Source: Coprobacillus cateniformis (GTDB lineage: Bacteria > Bacillota_I > Bacilli_A > Erysipelotrichales > Coprobacillaceae). Taken from it: 64,000 bases of DNA. Where the stretch lies: NCBI RefSeq assembly GCF_009767585.1, contig NZ_WSNW01000001.1, forward strand, positions 771,990-835,989, read 5' to 3'. Shown in pieces: positions 61,798 through 64,000 of this stretch. The translations under genes and the position numbers were made by a program. Within the stretch, counting starts at the first letter, position 1, and the number at the start of each line of letters is the position of its first letter. Below the pieces are notes generated by a model. It was not told the origin of the DNA and did not search any database. It worked only from the letters and a program-made list of their open reading frames with translations.

Positions 61798-64000
61798 CTA
61801 CTTACTCTTTTTACACTTTCTTAATTCTAAAAAAATACAAAATGATGCACCAAATAAAATGACAAAAATACCAATTGCTGTGGAATCGCTTGTTACTGTT
61901 ATAACTGGTTTAGGAATCTTTTCATTTTCAATATCAATTTTATGAATATCTCCTACACCCTCTAAATCATCATCAATATTGATTTCAATAACATCACGAT
62001 TAATGATATACCCATCAGGTTCTTTTATTTCTTTTAAGTATACTTTTCCATAACGTAAGACAATTTTAGTTAAAGCAATACCTTTGTTACTGTCTGTTTC
62101 CAAAATGTCTAATAAGTGTGTACAATTCTTATCAGCAAATACAGCAAATGTAAAAGGATTATTGACAATCAGTTCCTTTGTATCCTTATCAATTTTATTC
62201 ACCTGTAATCTTGTCAATATTGGTGAATTATAAAAATCAACTGTTAAATTTGGAGTTGCAATAAATTCAATATCTTTATCATTCTTATAATATCCCTCTA
62301 CTGTTTCAACCTCTCTAGCAATATATGTCTTACCATAATCAAATACAAAATTCATCGCTTTATCATCTGTTATAAAATCATACACAGTTTTATCTGTTTC
62401 TTTTTCTATAATCTGCATATGAACACCCTTAACAAATATCTTGCTGTCACTATCTAATTTCCTAAACCTAACAATAGGCTTATCAATCATTTCAATTTTT
62501 TGATAATCCCTAACAATGAATTTTATATCATCAGCTAAAGTATATCCATGAGGAGGTTCAACCTCATGCAAAATTAATTCTTTATCTAAAGACAATCCTT
62601 TACTCATATGACTTGTACCATCACTTATCCATTCATCATATATCTTACCCTTTTCATCAAGAATCTGCATATGAGCACCTTTTATTAATTCACTACCATT
62701 CGTTTTTAATATTTCTGTCACTGTAATATCATTAAAAAATGGTGTTTCAAATTTCAATATGCTTGAATTTTGATTCGTATAGCTTGTATCAATATAGTAA
62801 TTTAATTTGTAAGGTATATAGCCTACTGGTTCCTTGCTTTCATAGACCATAAATAAAGAATTAGGATCACCAATCAATCTCACACCATCAACAACCGTTT
62901 GACTAAATTCATGATCAATGTCATTATTCAAATCATCATCAATAGGCATCACTCCATCTTTTGGTGTTAAATCATTAGGCAAATCAGTAACAAATTTAAC
63001 TTTGCCTTTGCTGTTTGATACAACTGTTTCTAATAAAGTTCCAGCTTTTACAATCACATCACCTTTATAGTTATAAATATCTCGATTGGCTTTTAAAGTT
63101 AATTCAGCACCCTCTACATAATCCTGCGTATCACTGTCCTGTTTAGATGTTTCAATTTCTACTTTCTGTCTTTCATTATAAAATTCAACATCTTCATAAA
63201 CAATTTCAGTTTCTTTATCTTCATATGTTAAAGAGACTTTTTTCACTTCATTATTTAAAACAAAGCCACTAGGAGACTCTTTTTCTTTCACTTCATAATC
63301 ACCTAAAGGCAATAACTTGCTTTCAGCTTGACCATCTTCATTGGTTGTTATTGTATCTACAACTTCACCAGCATGATAAAGAACTGTCTTATCATTACAT
63401 GGATCAAGAATATCCTTTTCTGCTAAGATATCATAAACAGCATTTGCTAAACCTATTTTTTCATAAATAAAATTCTTCTCTTTTTCATCATAGCCTGTTA
63501 AAACTTCACCCTCTTTAGAAAGCTTAATTTTACCTTTTACAGGCTTGTTTTCAAAAGTAATCGTTACAATTGGTGTGACTCCATCTTCGGCAATATCATA
63601 GTCCATATCCTTTGTTAATTCAAATTTTAATGGTTCTTTATTCAAGAGATAACCCTCACTACAATCGATTTCCTCGAGTTGATAATGTCCAGCCTGTAAC
63701 ATTGTATTTAATGTAATTGTACCGTCTTCATGTGTTTCCCATTTATCAACATGAATATTAGGAAATTGAGACCAATCCACATATGAAACGTATTCATCTT
63801 TATCAAGATTCTTTAATTTATAAACATTTCCTTTTTTTAGGACTGTCTTATCTGTCTCACTGTCCGCTTTGCGAATTTTCAGCAATGTTTCAAAAGGAAC
63901 ATTATTCACAGTGACTTTCTTAATTTTATAGCCAATCTCATAAAGAGAACTATCTCTTTCAATTGTTATTAAAAAGTCACTTGCACCATAGTATCCCTCT
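61798..64000 (-). CDS. Large Cna-B/SpaA-type surface adhesin, 5' end outside window
   Basis: At least 733 residues; the frame stays open to the edge of the window (EGYYGASDFLITIERD...), so the start lies outside. It consists of repeated Cna-B (prealbumin-like) domains, with motifs such as GHYQLEEIDCSEGYLLNKEP, YEVKEKESPSGFVLNNE, LILHEVEPPHGYTLADD and YLKEIKEPDGYIINRD. In this family Lys-Asn isopeptide bonds stiffen the rods. The C terminus is TVTSDSTAIGIF plus a membrane helix and Lys-rich tail, without LPxTG. Likely attaches donor to recipient or host. Confidence 0.85.
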   Translation of the reverse strand, partial: EGYYGASDFLITIERDSSLYEIGYKIKKVTVNNVPFETLLKIRKADSETDKTVLKKGNVYKLKNLDKDEYVSYVDWSQFPNIHVDKWETHEDGTITLNTMLQAGHYQLEEIDCSEGYLLNKEPLKFELTKDMDYDIAEDGVTPIVTITFENKPVKGKIKLSKEGEVLTGYDEKEKNFIYEKIGLANAVYDILAEKDILDPCNDKTVLYHAGEVVDTITTNEDGQAESKLLPLGDYEVKEKESPSGFVLNNEVKKVSLTYEDKETEIVYEDVEFYNERQKVEIETSKQDSDTQDYVEGAELTLKANRDIYNYKGDVIVKAGTLLETVVSNSKGKVKFVTDLPNDLTPKDGVMPIDDDLNNDIDHEFSQTVVDGVRLIGDPNSLFMVYESKEPVGYIPYKLNYYIDTSYTNQNSSILKFETPFFNDITVTEILKTNGSELIKGAHMQILDEKGKIYDEWISDGTSHMSKGLSLDKELILHEVEPPHGYTLADDIKFIVRDYQKIEMIDKPIVRFRKLDSDSKIFVKGVHMQIIEKETDKTVYDFITDDKAMNFVFDYGKTYIAREVETVEGYYKNDKDIEFIATPNLTVDFYNSPILTRLQVNKIDKDTKELIVNNPFTFAVFADKNCTHLLDILETDSNKGIALTKIVLRYGKVYLKEIKEPDGYIINRDVIEINIDDDLEGVGDIHKIDIENEKIPKPVITVTSDSTAIGIFVILFGASFCIFLELRKCKKSK

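Larger units (their letters stand above)
46547..64000. mobile_element. Integrative and conjugative element, left end and conjugation module, right end outside
   Basis: The region starts at the tRNA-Ala fragment and integrase and runs to the window edge. It contains integrase, ParB-like protein, HTH regulator, HUH Rep, FtsK-type coupling ATPase, VirB4, VirB6-like, PrgI-like and VirB2-like proteins, an M23 hydrolase and a Cna-B surface protein. This is the complement of a Gram-positive rolling-circle ICE, similar in logic to Tn916/ICEBs1. All genes except the HTH regulator are on the minus strand. Confidence 0.9.

Noticed and set aside
1..64000. CRISPR arrays, rRNA genes, insertion sequences and resistance genes.
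   Set aside because: I saw no regularly spaced identical repeats, no rRNA signature, and no transposase or known resistance gene other than the MATE pump and ABC-F protein, which are not clear resistance factors.

Overview
The window is a low-GC, AT-rich chromosome segment with Shine-Dalgarno sites of the AGGAGG type, strong T-tailed terminators and Bacillota gene families. The gene set (single-chain PurL, PTS and ChbG genes, BspA-like LRR protein, Cna-B surface protein, FtsK/Rep-type conjugative element) suggests a gut Erysipelotrichia-like bacterium; the taxon is inference, not shown by any rRNA.

Positions 1-17,500 hold carbohydrate and glycerol genes, nearly all on the minus strand. They are a BglG/MtlR-type PTS regulator next to the start of a PTS gene, a HAD-acetyltransferase fusion, a helicase with a membrane hairpin, a ChbG-like deacetylase, and a glycerol operon (glpK, two FAD oxidoreductases, a DUF1667 protein). 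Then comes a sugar operon (PTS IIA, LicT-type antiterminator, ChbG-like deacetylase, PTS IIBC, GH4 glycosidase). That operon has a consensus promoter with a cre-like site in its spacer and three separate RAT/terminator switches, one in front of each of its first three genes.

Positions 17,700-30,900 are a de novo purine operon (fhs-purE-purC-purM-purN-purH-ASCH-purD-purL-purB), transcribed right to left behind a ZTP (pfl) riboswitch and a consensus promoter. No purF or purK is present. From 31,000 to 46,500 there is a LytTR regulator lacking the phospho-acceptor Asp, divergent from a small ABC transporter with four helically phased repeats between them. Membrane and enzyme genes follow, then an ABC-F protein, a frameshifted LRR surface protein, a polysaccharide deacetylase, murE, a PTS_EIIC_2 protein, a MATE pump and a CmpB-type protein.

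From about 46,547 to the window end lies an integrative and conjugative element (ICE) inserted in the 3' end of a tRNA-Ala gene. A displaced 16-bp tRNA end with its terminator sits beside a tyrosine integrase. The element carries a ParB-like protein, small module genes, a divergent promoter pair with palindromic operators beside a small HTH regulator, an HUH Rep protein with a probable origin, an FtsK-type coupling ATPase, a type IV secretion-like set (M23 hydrolase, VirB4, PrgI/VirB3-like, VirB6-like, VirB2-like) and a large Cna-B surface protein cut by the window edge. The right end of the element and any cargo lie outside the window.
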